DNA of 64,000 bases from Verrucomicrobiaceae bacterium (GCA_027490195.1 JAIXYN010000014.1:124001-188000); one strand, 5' to 3'; shown: positions 27,353 to 36,148, numbered from the stretch's first letter. Made by a program: numbers and translations. The notes: generated from the sequence alone by a model not told the origin.

Positions 27353-27468
27353 GAGCAGGCGGGCAAAAAGGCCAGTTCCGAACACAGGCGGAATTGGTAG
27401 TTAATGAGTCCTAAATAATAGATTCTCAGTCCGATTGCCATAATTATTCGCGAAAAAATGCGACCCCT

Positions 27469-27496
27469 GTATTCACAGCCGGGTGGGTTATTCACA
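27469..27496. promoter_or_regulatory. Two DnaA-box-like direct repeats upstream of ftsQAZ
   Basis: On the plus strand TTATTCACA (27488-27496) fits the DnaA box TTATNCACA exactly, and GTATTCACA (27469-27477) fits with one mismatch. Both point the same way and start 19 nt apart. They lie 117-144 nt upstream of the ftsQ ATG, next to an AT-rich tract (about 27400-27460). DnaA binding is an inference. In E. coli, DnaA boxes near ftsQ have been tied to ftsQAZ expression. Confidence 0.45.
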
Positions 27497-27547
27497 ATTT
27501 TGCGGCGCAATTGGCCTTTTTAACCTGCTGCAAATGCGACGTCAGCG

Positions 27548-28540
27548 TTACTTTTTCACAACCCAGATATTGCGGTAGCGGACTGGATTGCCGTGGTTCT
27601 GGAGGTGGACCGGACCCGGCGTTGGGGCCTCTTTATTGGGGGCTGAGGTCGTTGCGCCGGGCAGTTCCTGATTCTCGTGAATCAGCACGCCGTTGTGTTT
27701 GACCGTGATCTTTGCATTCGCGGTTTTCTGGCCTCCGGCATCGTATTTGGCAGCGATGAAGTCGATGTCATAGGTTTGCCAGGTCAGTGGAGGAAGGCAC
27801 ATGTTCACCTTTGGAGAAGCGATTTTGTAAAGCCCGCCGCACTCGTTGTCCTTGCCTTCGAGGGCGAAGCTGTCAAGCATCTGCACCTCGTAGCGGCCTT
27901 GCAGATAGAGGCCGCTGTTGCCCCGGCCCTGACCTCGGGCATCGGGCGTGTAGGGCAGGAGGAACTCCGCATGCAGGCTGCAATCGCCAAAGGTGTCTTC
28001 GCTGGTGATGCCCTCCATCAGAGCGCCGATTTTCTCATCCACACGCGAATTGGGGAAACGGTTCACGCCCTTGCCATCAAACAGCACCACCGCGTTCTCC
28101 GGTGGCTGGGCACCCAGGGTGGGCGATGCGCGGTTCGTGCGGTTAAGCTCCATGATTTTCAGCCCGTCGGCATTGTTCACCAGGATGCTGGTGCCGTTTA
28201 CCTCGGCCTTGATGCTCCCGTCTGGCGAGGTGAACGAGGCATTCTTTTCGCCTGCGGCGCGTGCGCCGATCACTCGGGTGATCGTGCTTCGATCACCATC
28301 CCACCCCGCGCCCGGCAGGCCGCCGAGATGGCTCACAGCCTCAAATTTGCCGCCGCCCTGCGCCCAGATTTGCACCCCGTAGGACTTGCCGTCAATTTCA
28401 CCGATATACTCGCCCTGAATCGCAAAATCCTCGTCCGTCTGTGCCGGATCGGTGAAGGCCTTCGGTTTCGGCTTTGGCGCAGCAGGCTGCTGGGCATGAA
28501 TGACTGTGGCAAACAGAAGGGTGGTGAGGATGAGGCGCAT
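27548..28540 (-). CDS. DUF1080 (3-keto-disaccharide hydrolase-like) secreted protein
   Basis: A 330-aa exported protein. A signal peptide (1-16, ending in VIHA) and a Pro/Lys linker precede a concanavalin-like DUF1080 domain. Marks are NAVVLFDGKGVNRF, FGDCSLHAEFLLPYTPDARG, GNSGLYLQGRYEVQMLDSF, TWQTYDIDFIAAKYD and GPVHLQNHGNPVRYRNIWV, the last being the typical C-terminal signature. Family members in Planctomycetes and Verrucomicrobia act on 3-keto sugars or other glycans; the substrate here is unknown. It lies just upstream of ftsQ on the same strand, but the 195-nt gap with its own regulatory features suggests separate transcription. Confidence 0.85.
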   Translation of the reverse strand: MRLILTTLLFATVIHAQQPAAPKPKPKAFTDPAQTDEDFAIQGEYIGEIDGKSYGVQIWAQGGGKFEAVSHLGGLPGAGWDGDRSTITRVIGARAAGEKNASFTSPDGSIKAEVNGTSILVNNADGLKIMELNRTNRASPTLGAQPPENAVVLFDGKGVNRFPNSRVDEKIGALMEGITSEDTFGDCSLHAEFLLPYTPDARGQGRGNSGLYLQGRYEVQMLDSFALEGKDNECGGLYKIASPKVNMCLPPLTWQTYDIDFIAAKYDAGGQKTANAKITVKHNGVLIHENQELPGATTSAPNKEAPTPGPVHLQNHGNPVRYRNIWVVKK

Positions 28541-28693
28541 GGTGGGTAAATCTGGCAAGAGTACTGGTTTGCGCCAGTTCTTCGAGAACACCTGAACTCA
28601 AGGCGGCTGGATTGTGGAACGGGGAGTAACTTCCTCGTCACCGCTTCGGGCAAACAATCCAAATCTCCCGCCGCAGGCAGCACTGGCCTAGGA

Positions 28694-28835
28694 GCGCGGA
28701 CTCCGAGTCCGCATCTGGTGGCTCTGCCTACCCAACGGCTGGTAAGCACGAGCGGGCACTGAGTCTACGGAGCTGAAGGGGCATCGCGCGGAGCTGTGGG
28801 TGTTTGCGGAGTGCTGCGGACTCGGAGGTCCGCGC
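28694..28835. repeat. REP-like pair of inverted palindromic units
   Basis: Unit 1 holds the palindrome GCGGACTCCGAGTCCGC (28696-28712, 8-bp arms). Unit 2 holds GCGGACTCGGAGGTCCGC (28816-28833, 6-bp arms). Read on the opposite strand, unit 2 matches unit 1 over about 20 nt (GCGCGGAC[C]TCCGAGTCCGCA) apart from one extra base, so the two form an inverted pair 100 nt apart, as in REP/BIME-type elements. No transposase is nearby. A genome-wide copy number is needed to call it a family. Confidence 0.6.
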
Positions 28836-28946
28836 GCCGAGGACGCTTTGGTCTTCGGCGCTGCATGGCGCGACCATTCCCTTCACCCGGTAAGGGTGCT
28901 GCATCACAGATGCGATAGGATTTAAAACTTACCGCGGGGGTCTTCT

Positions 28947-28975
28947 CCCCCTGCCTCCACCCGCCGGGCAGGGGG
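28947..28975 (-). terminator. GC-rich hairpin after vapC (terminator-like)
   Basis: CCCCCTGCC (28947-28955) pairs with GGCAGGGGG (28967-28975) around an 11-nt loop. It begins 14 nt after the vapC stop. No clear T tract follows on the minus strand, so it may be a transcript-stabilising hairpin or a weak terminator. Confidence 0.4.
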
Positions 28976-28989
28976 CGCTATCTTGAACT

Positions 28990-29403
28990 TTAAGGCACCT
29001 TCACGCCCACCAACTTCAATCCAGGTACATCCTTGAAGTCCTTCTCATTGGCGGTGAGCAGGGTGAAGTCTCTCTGAATGGACTGGGCTGCCAGCCATAG
29101 ATCTTGAATGCGAAAATCTGCACCTCGGCCCGTTTGGCTAAGCTGGGCGGCGATCATGCCGAAGACCTCTGCTGTCTCGCCAGTGATGCGGAGAAGGGGT
29201 TTGCGGCGCATGCGGCGAAGGGTGGTCATGGCACGCTGCTTCTGCTTACCGTTCTTCATCAGGTCGATACCGAAACGAATTTCGGCAATGTTGACGGGTG
29301 AGAGATAGATCGGTGATTGCCTGGTGACCGCATGAATGTCTGCAGCGCTGAGCTTGCCGCGCTCAATGGCGATCCAGAGGTTCGTGTCGATCAGAAAGCC
29401 CAT
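28990..29403 (-). CDS. VapC-type PIN-domain toxin
   Basis: A 137-aa PIN-domain ribonuclease, toxin of a type II toxin-antitoxin pair. The acidic metal-binding residues are Asp6 (FLIDTNLWI), Glu41 (NIAEIRFGI), and Asp96/Asp101 (GADFRIQDLWLAAQS), with the conserved LLTANEKDF near the end. Targets of this family are usually tRNA or rRNA. It starts inside the antitoxin gene (13-nt overlap), so translation is coupled. Confidence 0.88.
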   Translation of the reverse strand: MGFLIDTNLWIAIERGKLSAADIHAVTRQSPIYLSPVNIAEIRFGIDLMKNGKQKQRAMTTLRRMRRKPLLRITGETAEVFGMIAAQLSQTGRGADFRIQDLWLAAQSIQRDFTLLTANEKDFKDVPGLKLVGVKVP

Positions 29404-29666
29404 GGATTGCGCAACTCGTTGAGGCTACCGCGTTTAGTGTTCTTGCTGGAATGGACGGCTTCGGCCAGAGCATCTGCCGTCTCATCATCAAGCGTGCGGT
29501 AGAGGTCGCCGAGGAATTCCAAGGCATTTTGTGCCTGTGGCTCGGGTATAAGCCGTGCGACTGGCTTGTGATTCCTCATGAGCACGATCTCCTCCTGGTC
29601 GGCTTCGACACCACTCATGACAGAACTGAAGTTTCGGGCCACCTCGGTGACGGTCAGCGTTTTCAT
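29391..29666 (-). CDS. Phd/YefM-family antitoxin
   Basis: A 91-aa antitoxin. The N-terminal DNA-binding part (MKTLTVTEVARNFSSVMSGV, then EEIVLMRNHKPVARLIPEP) is the Phd/YefM fold, and the charged C-terminal part would bind and block the PIN toxin. It precedes the toxin gene with overlap. A palindrome lies 12 nt upstream of its start codon, fitting autorepression by the antitoxin/toxin complex. Confidence 0.88.
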   Translation of the reverse strand: MKTLTVTEVARNFSSVMSGVEADQEEIVLMRNHKPVARLIPEPQAQNALEFLGDLYRTLDDETADALAEAVHSSKNTKRGSLNELRNPWAF

Positions 29667-29677
29667 GGGTGAAGACT

Positions 29678-29694
29678 ATCAGATCGAATCTGAT
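29678..29694. promoter_or_regulatory. Candidate operator palindrome of the toxin-antitoxin module
   Basis: ATCAGAT (29678-29684), spacer CGA, ATCTGAT (29688-29694): perfect 7-bp arms, 12 nt upstream of the antitoxin ATG. Phd/YefM antitoxins repress their own promoters through such dyads. Binding is inferred. Confidence 0.65.
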
Positions 29695-29729
29695 TTGGCA
29701 AGACAGCGGCACCCGAATGCCGGGGATTC

Positions 29730-31130
29730 TCAAACCAACTCACGCAACGGCGCACCCTGATCCACGATGAAGTTGGGCCTGCCTTGATGATCGGTGTAGG
29801 TCGCATCAAGCGGGACACCCATGTGCTGGTAGATGGTGGCGGCGAGGTCGCCGGGGGTGACGGGGCGTTCGTCGATCTGGCCGCCGTCTTTGTCAGAGGA
29901 GCCGATGACTTGGCCGTGACGGAAGCCGCCGCCGGCGAGGGACATGGACATGACGTGCGGCCAGTGGTTGCGACCGTCGGTGCTGCCCTGTGTTCCGAGT
30001 GTGGGCGTGCGGCCAAACTCGCCCATGGTGATGACCAGGGTATCGTCGAGCATGCCGCGTTCGGCGAGGTCGCTGACGAGCGTGGTTATCACGTGATCGA
30101 ACACTGGCAGCAGCGGGCGCAGTCCATTCCAGATGCCACCGTAGGGTGGGATGTTGTCGCCGTGATTGTCCCAGGTGCCGGAGGCGCTGTGATTGCTGAG
30201 ATCAATGGTGACGAAGGATGAGCCGCGCTCCACGAGCCGACGTGCGAGCAGCGCCTGCTTGGCCCAGTCATGCTCGCCGTAGCGATCGCGAACTTTTTGT
30301 GGTTCCTTGCTGAGATCAAAAGCCTCCTGGGCCCGGCCGCCGGCGACGATGTCGAAGGCGGTCTGCGAGAAGCTGTCCATGGCGCTCATCATGCCGCTGG
30401 CATCGATCTCTGAGCGCAGGCCATCCATTTGCCGGCTCAGCGTCTGGCGTGATTGAAGGCGGTCCATGCTGAGGCCGGAGGGAAGCTGGAAGAGCTTTGT
30501 GGCGCTGCTGCCGTCGAAGGGATCATACTGCGTGCCGAGATAGCCGCCCCATGCGACGTGCGAGCGCGATTTCATGTTGAGCACGACATAGGGCGGCATG
30601 GATGGATGATTCGCCCCGTGATGCTTTGCCACAATGCTGCCGAATGATGGGTAGTACTTCGCCTTTGGATTGGTGCGCGGCTCATTGGCGAGATTTGCGG
30701 TCTGCATGACCATGTTGGGCTCATGATTGCTGAAGCGGCAGTCCACCGAGCGGATGAGTGTGAACTTATCGAGCATGGCGGCTTGCTTGGGCAAATACTC
30801 GCAGATGTGCGTACCGGGCAGCTTGGTGGGGATCGTTTTGAAGGGGCCGCGAATCTCACGCGGGCGGTCGGGCTTCGGGTCCCAGGTGTCGATCTGCGAG
30901 GGGCCGCCGGTCATCCAGAGCAGGATCACCGATTTGCCGCCTTTCGTGACTTTGCCTTCTGCGCGCAGCTTCATGAGCGCAGGCAGGGTGAGGCCGCCCA
31001 GGCCTGCGAGGCTTGTTTTCAAAACCGAGCGCCGACTGTGGACGACCACGCCATCCCGCACACGCGGGTTCATGAACGTGAATGCATGCGGGGCGCTGTG
31101 GCCGGAGCAGGGATGATCGGGAGATGACAT
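29730..31130 (-). CDS. DUF1501 (sulfatase-like) secreted protein
   Basis: A second, distinct DUF1501 protein (466 aa). A Tat-type signal (HSRRSVLKTSLAGLGG, about residues 31-46) sits behind a longer leader. Family segments are VILLWMTGGPSQIDTWDPKP, FTLIRSVDCRFSNHEPN, FVTIDLSNHSASGTWDNHGDN, LVITMGEFGRTP and GRNHWPHVMSMSLAGGG. It follows the giant ceramidase-cytochrome gene by 61 nt on the same strand, so the two are probably co-transcribed and may act on one substrate, in place of the more common DUF1549/DUF1553 partner. A start further inside is possible, since the first 20 residues are not conserved in the family. Confidence 0.88.
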   Translation of the reverse strand: MSSPDHPCSGHSAPHAFTFMNPRVRDGVVVHSRRSVLKTSLAGLGGLTLPALMKLRAEGKVTKGGKSVILLWMTGGPSQIDTWDPKPDRPREIRGPFKTIPTKLPGTHICEYLPKQAAMLDKFTLIRSVDCRFSNHEPNMVMQTANLANEPRTNPKAKYYPSFGSIVAKHHGANHPSMPPYVVLNMKSRSHVAWGGYLGTQYDPFDGSSATKLFQLPSGLSMDRLQSRQTLSRQMDGLRSEIDASGMMSAMDSFSQTAFDIVAGGRAQEAFDLSKEPQKVRDRYGEHDWAKQALLARRLVERGSSFVTIDLSNHSASGTWDNHGDNIPPYGGIWNGLRPLLPVFDHVITTLVSDLAERGMLDDTLVITMGEFGRTPTLGTQGSTDGRNHWPHVMSMSLAGGGFRHGQVIGSSDKDGGQIDERPVTPGDLAATIYQHMGVPLDATYTDHQGRPNFIVDQGAPLRELV

Positions 31131-31191
31131 CGGAGTTCAATACGCAGAGCCATGAGTAACTCTAACCGCACACTTCAAATCCACTTTGCAT

Positions 31192-34100
31192 TCACTTCGG
31201 CACCTTCAGATACGCGATCAAATCCGCCAGGGACTGCGGCGTGAGCGCGGCTTCGAGGCCTTCGGGCATCAGGGAGGTGCCCGTGCTCTGCAAACTGGCG
31301 ATCTCGCTGCGCAGCACGGACTTCGTCAGGTTTCCCGCCAGCTTCAGCGTGAGGCTAGCGCTCGTTTCCGTGGCGATGACTCCATAGAGCTGTTCGCCGC
31401 TTTTGAGCGTGCAGTTGTACGCCATGAATCCGGGCTCGATGATCGCGCTTGGGTCGAGGATGGAGTTCATGAGTTTCTCCGCATCATGCTGTACCACGCT
31501 GCGCAGATCAGGGCCCAGCTCGATGCCAACACCGTCCAGTTTGTGGCAGCTGATGCACACCTGAGCAAACATCGCCTTGCCCTTGGTCGCGTCGCCCATC
31601 AGCTTCAGGGCTGGTTTGAACTTCTCGACCACTGCTGCGCGTGTGGCGCTCGTGGCATCTGCAAACACGGCGGATGCCTGCTTTGCGATTTCCTTTTTCG
31701 GGTGTTTCGTCAGCCGTGCGCGCAGCGCTGCGTCACATGCTTTTGCCTCGGGCCGCTTCAGCAGCGCCAGAGTCCATGCGTCATTGGAGAGCAGGGTCTC
31801 GATGATCTGCATCCGCACAGTAGGTGTTCGTTCATTCCAGCCAGCTAGCAGGAATTCGGGTCCGTCCTTGGGCTGCAGTTTTGCCACCAAACGCAGCACT
31901 TCGGTGCTTGCAGACTTCTTCCAGAGTTCTGGCAGCAGCGTCTTCACCATTTCGCGATGTTCACGGTCTGAGGCCAGGAGCGCCAGATCTTCCATGTGAG
32001 TGGCCCCCTTGGCTGCTTTGACTTTCTCTGCTGCCGTGTGGAGCAGGTCCGCCATTTTCTTTAATCCTTGCTGTGCTTCTGCTGACGTCACCTGTCGCGT
32101 GAGCTCGGACAGTGAGAGGCCTTTTTCATCAAGGACAGTGAGAAGCTCTGCGGCATGCATCTTTGCTTCCAGGTGTGACAGCAGTGCGGCGAGCGCGGGC
32201 TCATTTTTCACTGCCAAAGCGCATTGAAAGAGCATGCCGATGACGCGGTTGTTTTCCGGCTCCGCTCTCTCAGGGAAACTTTTGCAAACACCTTCCAAAT
32301 GAGGCACCACCGAACTCAGTGCTGCGCCTTGAAGAGAGGAACCTGCTGGGGCCGCATGCAGCTGTTGCGCCAGCAGATCAGCCGCCCAGTCTCCTTTTAG
32401 TTCACCGAGGGTGCAGGCCAGTTGAAGCTGCACTTTCTCGTCCTTGTCGTTCACGAGATGAGCCAGTGTTTTTTGCAGTGATGATGATTCGTTGTCTTTC
32501 CAATCCAGTTTCTCCGCCATTTGCAATGCCTGCTCACGCACCCGTGGCGATTCATGCCGCAGGAGTGCCAGGCACGCATCGTTGGTTAGTTTGACTTGTT
32601 GAAGAGCAAGCCAGCCTGACTGCGCGGTGGCCGCTGGATTCGTGTTCGGTTGCAATGAATTGAGGGCTTCGTTCAGCGCAGGTTCGCTGTTCAGCCATGA
32701 AAGCTGCATTTGTGTTTTGTCTCTGAGCCAGCCATTCGAGCTGTTCAGCCAAGACTCCCATGCCTCAGGCCATTTCGTTATTTCATCTTTCTTTGGTGTC
32801 TTGACCACCTTCCAAATCCTGCCCTTGTCATCCCCTACGCGGTAATGCGGCAGCAGTTCGTCCTTGCCGTTCTGCGGTAGCCACTGTGGGTGCTCGATCA
32901 TGTAGCGGTACATGTCTGCCACCCACAGTGCGCCATCGGGTCCGGTGCGGACCATGACGGGGCGGCACCAGCGGTCTTCGCTGGCGAGGAAGTCCATCTT
33001 TGACTCGGCGGGATCGCGCACGGCTTTGAAAGTGACGCCGTCGTCTTCGAGAATGTGATGCTGCACGACGTTGTGGAAGGGCTCGCAGGTGAAGGCGTGG
33101 GTTTTGCCATCGTCGAACAGCATGCGGTCGCGATACACTTCGATGCCGCAGGCGCTGGTGAAGCGACCGGCTTGATCGAAGCTGTGAAAGCGCTTCTCCA
33201 TGCTGCTGGCGGGATAGACGGGCGGATTGCGCGGGAAGAGCTGGTGGATCGGGTCGGGCGGGATGACGTGCGGATTGCGGCGCAGGTAGTGGTCCTGCAG
33301 CACGTAGTGCCAGAGCGGAAAGCTGTTCTGCACGCCGAACCAGTGGCCCCAGTCATCGTGCGCACGACCAAACTGCGAGGGGCCGCTTTGTGGATCAAAC
33401 TCGCCCGTGTCCGGCTTGAAGCGGAAATCGCGGCTGCCGAGGTCGATCTTTTGGCCGGTGAGCTTGGATTCAATCTGCGTGCCTTTGTTGTAGCCGCCGT
33501 GATGCGCGCCCGCTGCGCAGTAGACCCAGCCGTCCATGCCCCAGCGCAGGCCGTTGACGCGGAGTTGCTGATTGCCCGTGCTGAAGCCGGTGAAGAGCAC
33601 CTGCTTTTCGCCGTTCGGCTTGATGAAGAAAATGTCCGGCGCGGCGGTCACGATGACGCCATCGCGCCAGGTCAGGATGCCGGTGGGATAGCTAAGATCA
33701 TTCACGATGACCGTGCGCTTGTCGTAGCGGCCATCGGCGTTGGTGTCTTCGAGCATCACCACGCGTCCGCCGGCTTTGCCGTTGCCGTCCATGCCCAGGG
33801 GGTAGTCGGCCATCTCGATGACCCATAGTCGTCCCTTTTCATCCCAGTCAAAGGCCACGGGATCCAGCACCACGGGCTCTGCTGCGACGAGTTCGATGCG
33901 GTAGCCCTCGTGCAGATGCCACTTCTTCGCTGACTCTTCGGGTGAGAGCGGTGGTGTGGCGGTTTGCAGTTTGGCGGGCGCGGGTGGCGCCATGCCGCTG
34001 GCTTTGTAATGCGCTGCCGTTTCATCTGCGGTGAGCGCGTCATTGTAGAAGGCTACTTCGTCGATCTTGCCTTCGAAATTGAACAGGTTGTCGCTGCGCC

Positions 34101-36099
34101 CGCCGATGAACCATTGGTCCTTGGGCGTGTGAGTGATGTCGAGTTCACCTTCGATCTCAGGTTTGCCGTCCAGAAACACCTGGAGCCGTTTTCCGGAGCG
34201 GTTTAATACCACGTGATGCCATTGCTTGAGTGCCAGCTTGGTGTTGCCTGAGATCAGGCCCTTCGCAGAGTTGCCATTGTAAAGGAACAGGCAGCCTGAT
34301 GTGGCATCGGCTTGCGTGCCACCGATGCCGAGATGGTCTCCGGGGCAGGTCTTGTCGCCATCTGGGCCACGGGAAAACAGATAGCCAGTCACTGCACGTG
34401 CATCTGTGGGCAGAGCATTCCAGAACCAGAACTCCACGCTGTAGTCGCTGCCGGTCATTGGAAAACCGTCCACGCGGCCTCCTGCAAAGTGGGGTGCGCG
34501 ATTGATGCCCTTGCCGGAGAAGGCCTCGCCCTGCGGTCCTTCCAGATAGCGGGCGACACGGGGCTCGTAGTGTGGCCCTTCGCCGCGCCAGTCATTGACG
34601 GGATAGAGTGAGTCGCCTGCGATTTCGTCCATGCGCCAGTACGATGTGGGATTGGAAGCCAAGACGGCCTGCGGGTAAGAGCCCAGAGTGTGGGTGATGA
34701 TCTGGCGGTTTTTGCCCGTGATCTCCTCCAGGGCATCGAGCAGTGTTTCGACCATCTTCGGCTCTGCCTGCACTTCGAGGCCTGCGGTGCGTGCCGGCCA
34801 GGTGGTGTAGCCGCCCAGCGCGTGCTGCTCGGGTGGCGGGATGTAGCCTTCGCCGCCATTGGCGAGTTCGATGTTGATCGTGGTCGGCAGCGGGCTTTGC
34901 GCCTTCAACTTGAGGCCGGTGATGGCATACACTTCATTTGGCAGCGTGGTGATGGCCAGATCGCCGATGCGGATGGCCTGCAGTTTGATCTGCGTGTTCT
35001 GCCGTTCGTGCAGAATGAGAGCCTCACGTGCATACACCTCTTGCTTGTCCTTCGGAACATCGTTCACGATCTTCGCTGCAATGGGCCGCGCCCAGGCAAG
35101 GCGTTTTTCATCCGGCACGCGGTAGTTCAGCGTGAGCAACTTTTCCGCCATCGCGATGGGGGCTTGTTTCTGATGCTGAATTATTGCGTAAGCCTCCATG
35201 GCTTTCTTTGCCACTTCTTCGGCATACGCATCCATGGTGATCTGCGGGCGTGGCTTGCTGTAGTCCATCCATTGCTGATCGCCGCTGGTGCCCTGCGTCA
35301 TCGCGGCGACAAACTCCGGCCCCTCGCTGCTGCTTTGTTTCAAGAGTTTTGCGATGTGTCGTGCGAAGGCGCCGTAGTAGTCCGACGAGATCGCCTTTGC
35401 CCCGAAGTAATGCATCGAGTAGTTGGCAAAGAACGCCATCGGTTTGCCGTCCGTAGTTTGGACTGAGATGACTGACAAACCAGGATCCGACGGCCCGGAA
35501 GGTCCGGTGACATAGGGGCTCTCGTGCCCAGGGTGCATGTTTGCGCGTGCGGTGAGTTCACCGAAGGGATCAGCGATCATTTTGTCCGGCTTGCGGATCC
35601 AGCGCCGTGTGTGCGTGTGCTCCCAGTCATCCACTACGCCCCAGCCGATCTTGGCAGGTAGCAAACGCTTGTGTGCGGTCACGATGCCTTCGGCGATCTT
35701 TGGCACGAGGAACTTGGCGTAGTCCACATCCAGCCGCGTGCCGAGGCAACCCATGGCCGCTGGGGCCGAATGTGTGTGGGTAGCGGAGACGAGCATGCGA
35801 TCCGTCGGAATGCTCGTTTGAGTGCTCGCCAGGGCCTTGGCTTCATCAATCAGCGAACGCGTCATCATGCACGTGTCCACGATGACGATCGCGATCTGCG
35901 TTTTGCCATCGTCCAGCACCAAGCTGCGCGTGTGTAGCTTGTCGGTGATCGTTGACGACTGAGCCTCGATGAATCCGCCTGCGATGATCCGTGGGAAAGT
36001 CGTCGGCGTGATGTCGATGGCGGAGACGCCTGCGCGGAAAGTCGGTTGCGCCTGTGCGGTGATGGCAGCGAGGCCGAGAAAAAGCAGGAGGGACTTCAT
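31192..36099 (-). CDS. Giant secreted fusion: neutral ceramidase-like, LamG, PVC-type heme dehydrogenase, HEAT repeats, cytochrome c
   Basis: A 1635-aa exported protein. A signal peptide (1-17) is followed by an alkaline/neutral-ceramidase-like domain (about 20-450) with SATHTHSAPAAMG and FANYSMHYFGAKAIS, and a LamG/concanavalin-like domain (about 485-700, GSDYSVEFWFWNALP). A PVC-type membrane-bound dehydrogenase propeller spans about 720-1075 (HEGYRIELVAAEPVVLDP, DWDEKGRLWVIEMADYP, WVADMYRYMIEHPQW). Helical HEAT-like repeats (about 1150-1490) and a C-terminal cytochrome c (CISCH at about 1513) complete it, ending in LADLIAYLKVPK. The ATG at 36099 is preferred over a TTG at 36117. The PVC heme part is known from Planctomycetes/Verrucomicrobia; a ceramidase-like front end is what stands out. 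The substrate is unknown. Confidence 0.88.
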   Translation of the reverse strand: MKSLLLFLGLAAITAQAQPTFRAGVSAIDITPTTFPRIIAGGFIEAQSSTITDKLHTRSLVLDDGKTQIAIVIVDTCMMTRSLIDEAKALASTQTSIPTDRMLVSATHTHSAPAAMGCLGTRLDVDYAKFLVPKIAEGIVTAHKRLLPAKIGWGVVDDWEHTHTRRWIRKPDKMIADPFGELTARANMHPGHESPYVTGPSGPSDPGLSVISVQTTDGKPMAFFANYSMHYFGAKAISSDYYGAFARHIAKLLKQSSSEGPEFVAAMTQGTSGDQQWMDYSKPRPQITMDAYAEEVAKKAMEAYAIIQHQKQAPIAMAEKLLTLNYRVPDEKRLAWARPIAAKIVNDVPKDKQEVYAREALILHERQNTQIKLQAIRIGDLAITTLPNEVYAITGLKLKAQSPLPTTINIELANGGEGYIPPPEQHALGGYTTWPARTAGLEVQAEPKMVETLLDALEEITGKNRQIITHTLGSYPQAVLASNPTSYWRMDEIAGDSLYPVNDWRGEGPHYEPRVARYLEGPQGEAFSGKGINRAPHFAGGRVDGFPMTGSDYSVEFWFWNALPTDARAVTGYLFSRGPDGDKTCPGDHLGIGGTQADATSGCLFLYNGNSAKGLISGNTKLALKQWHHVVLNRSGKRLQVFLDGKPEIEGELDITHTPKDQWFIGGRSDNLFNFEGKIDEVAFYNDALTADETAAHYKASGMAPPAPAKLQTATPPLSPEESAKKWHLHEGYRIELVAAEPVVLDPVAFDWDEKGRLWVIEMADYPLGMDGNGKAGGRVVMLEDTNADGRYDKRTVIVNDLSYPTGILTWRDGVIVTAAPDIFFIKPNGEKQVLFTGFSTGNQQLRVNGLRWGMDGWVYCAAGAHHGGYNKGTQIESKLTGQKIDLGSRDFRFKPDTGEFDPQSGPSQFGRAHDDWGHWFGVQNSFPLWHYVLQDHYLRRNPHVIPPDPIHQLFPRNPPVYPASSMEKRFHSFDQAGRFTSACGIEVYRDRMLFDDGKTHAFTCEPFHNVVQHHILEDDGVTFKAVRDPAESKMDFLASEDRWCRPVMVRTGPDGALWVADMYRYMIEHPQWLPQNGKDELLPHYRVGDDKGRIWKVVKTPKKDEITKWPEAWESWLNSSNGWLRDKTQMQLSWLNSEPALNEALNSLQPNTNPAATAQSGWLALQQVKLTNDACLALLRHESPRVREQALQMAEKLDWKDNESSSLQKTLAHLVNDKDEKVQLQLACTLGELKGDWAADLLAQQLHAAPAGSSLQGAALSSVVPHLEGVCKSFPERAEPENNRVIGMLFQCALAVKNEPALAALLSHLEAKMHAAELLTVLDEKGLSLSELTRQVTSAEAQQGLKKMADLLHTAAEKVKAAKGATHMEDLALLASDREHREMVKTLLPELWKKSASTEVLRLVAKLQPKDGPEFLLAGWNERTPTVRMQIIETLLSNDAWTLALLKRPEAKACDAALRARLTKHPKKEIAKQASAVFADATSATRAAVVEKFKPALKLMGDATKGKAMFAQVCISCHKLDGVGIELGPDLRSVVQHDAEKLMNSILDPSAIIEPGFMAYNCTLKSGEQLYGVIATETSASLTLKLAGNLTKSVLRSEIASLQSTGTSLMPEGLEAALTPQSLADLIAYLKVPK

Positions 36100-36148
36100 G
36101 AGATTGGCTGAAACCAACGCTCATGAAGTTCCATTGCTTGCCTTTCGA

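Larger units (their letters stand above)
28541..28989. other. Gene-free stretch with short palindromes
   Basis: No coding sequence is supported between the DUF1080 start and the vapC stop (449 nt). The stretch holds two near-identical palindromes in opposite orientation (28694-28835) and a GC-rich hairpin next to vapC (28947-28975). Short frames inside it look like shadows. Confidence 0.6.

Noticed and set aside
28609-28660. GGATTGT...ACAATCC as a regulatory dyad
   Set aside because: Seven-bp arms 38 nt apart are easily chance; there is no supporting context.
28541-28989. A CRISPR array or IS end in the intergenic stretch
   Set aside because: Only two repeat units, in opposite orientation and palindromic, with no transposase or cas gene.
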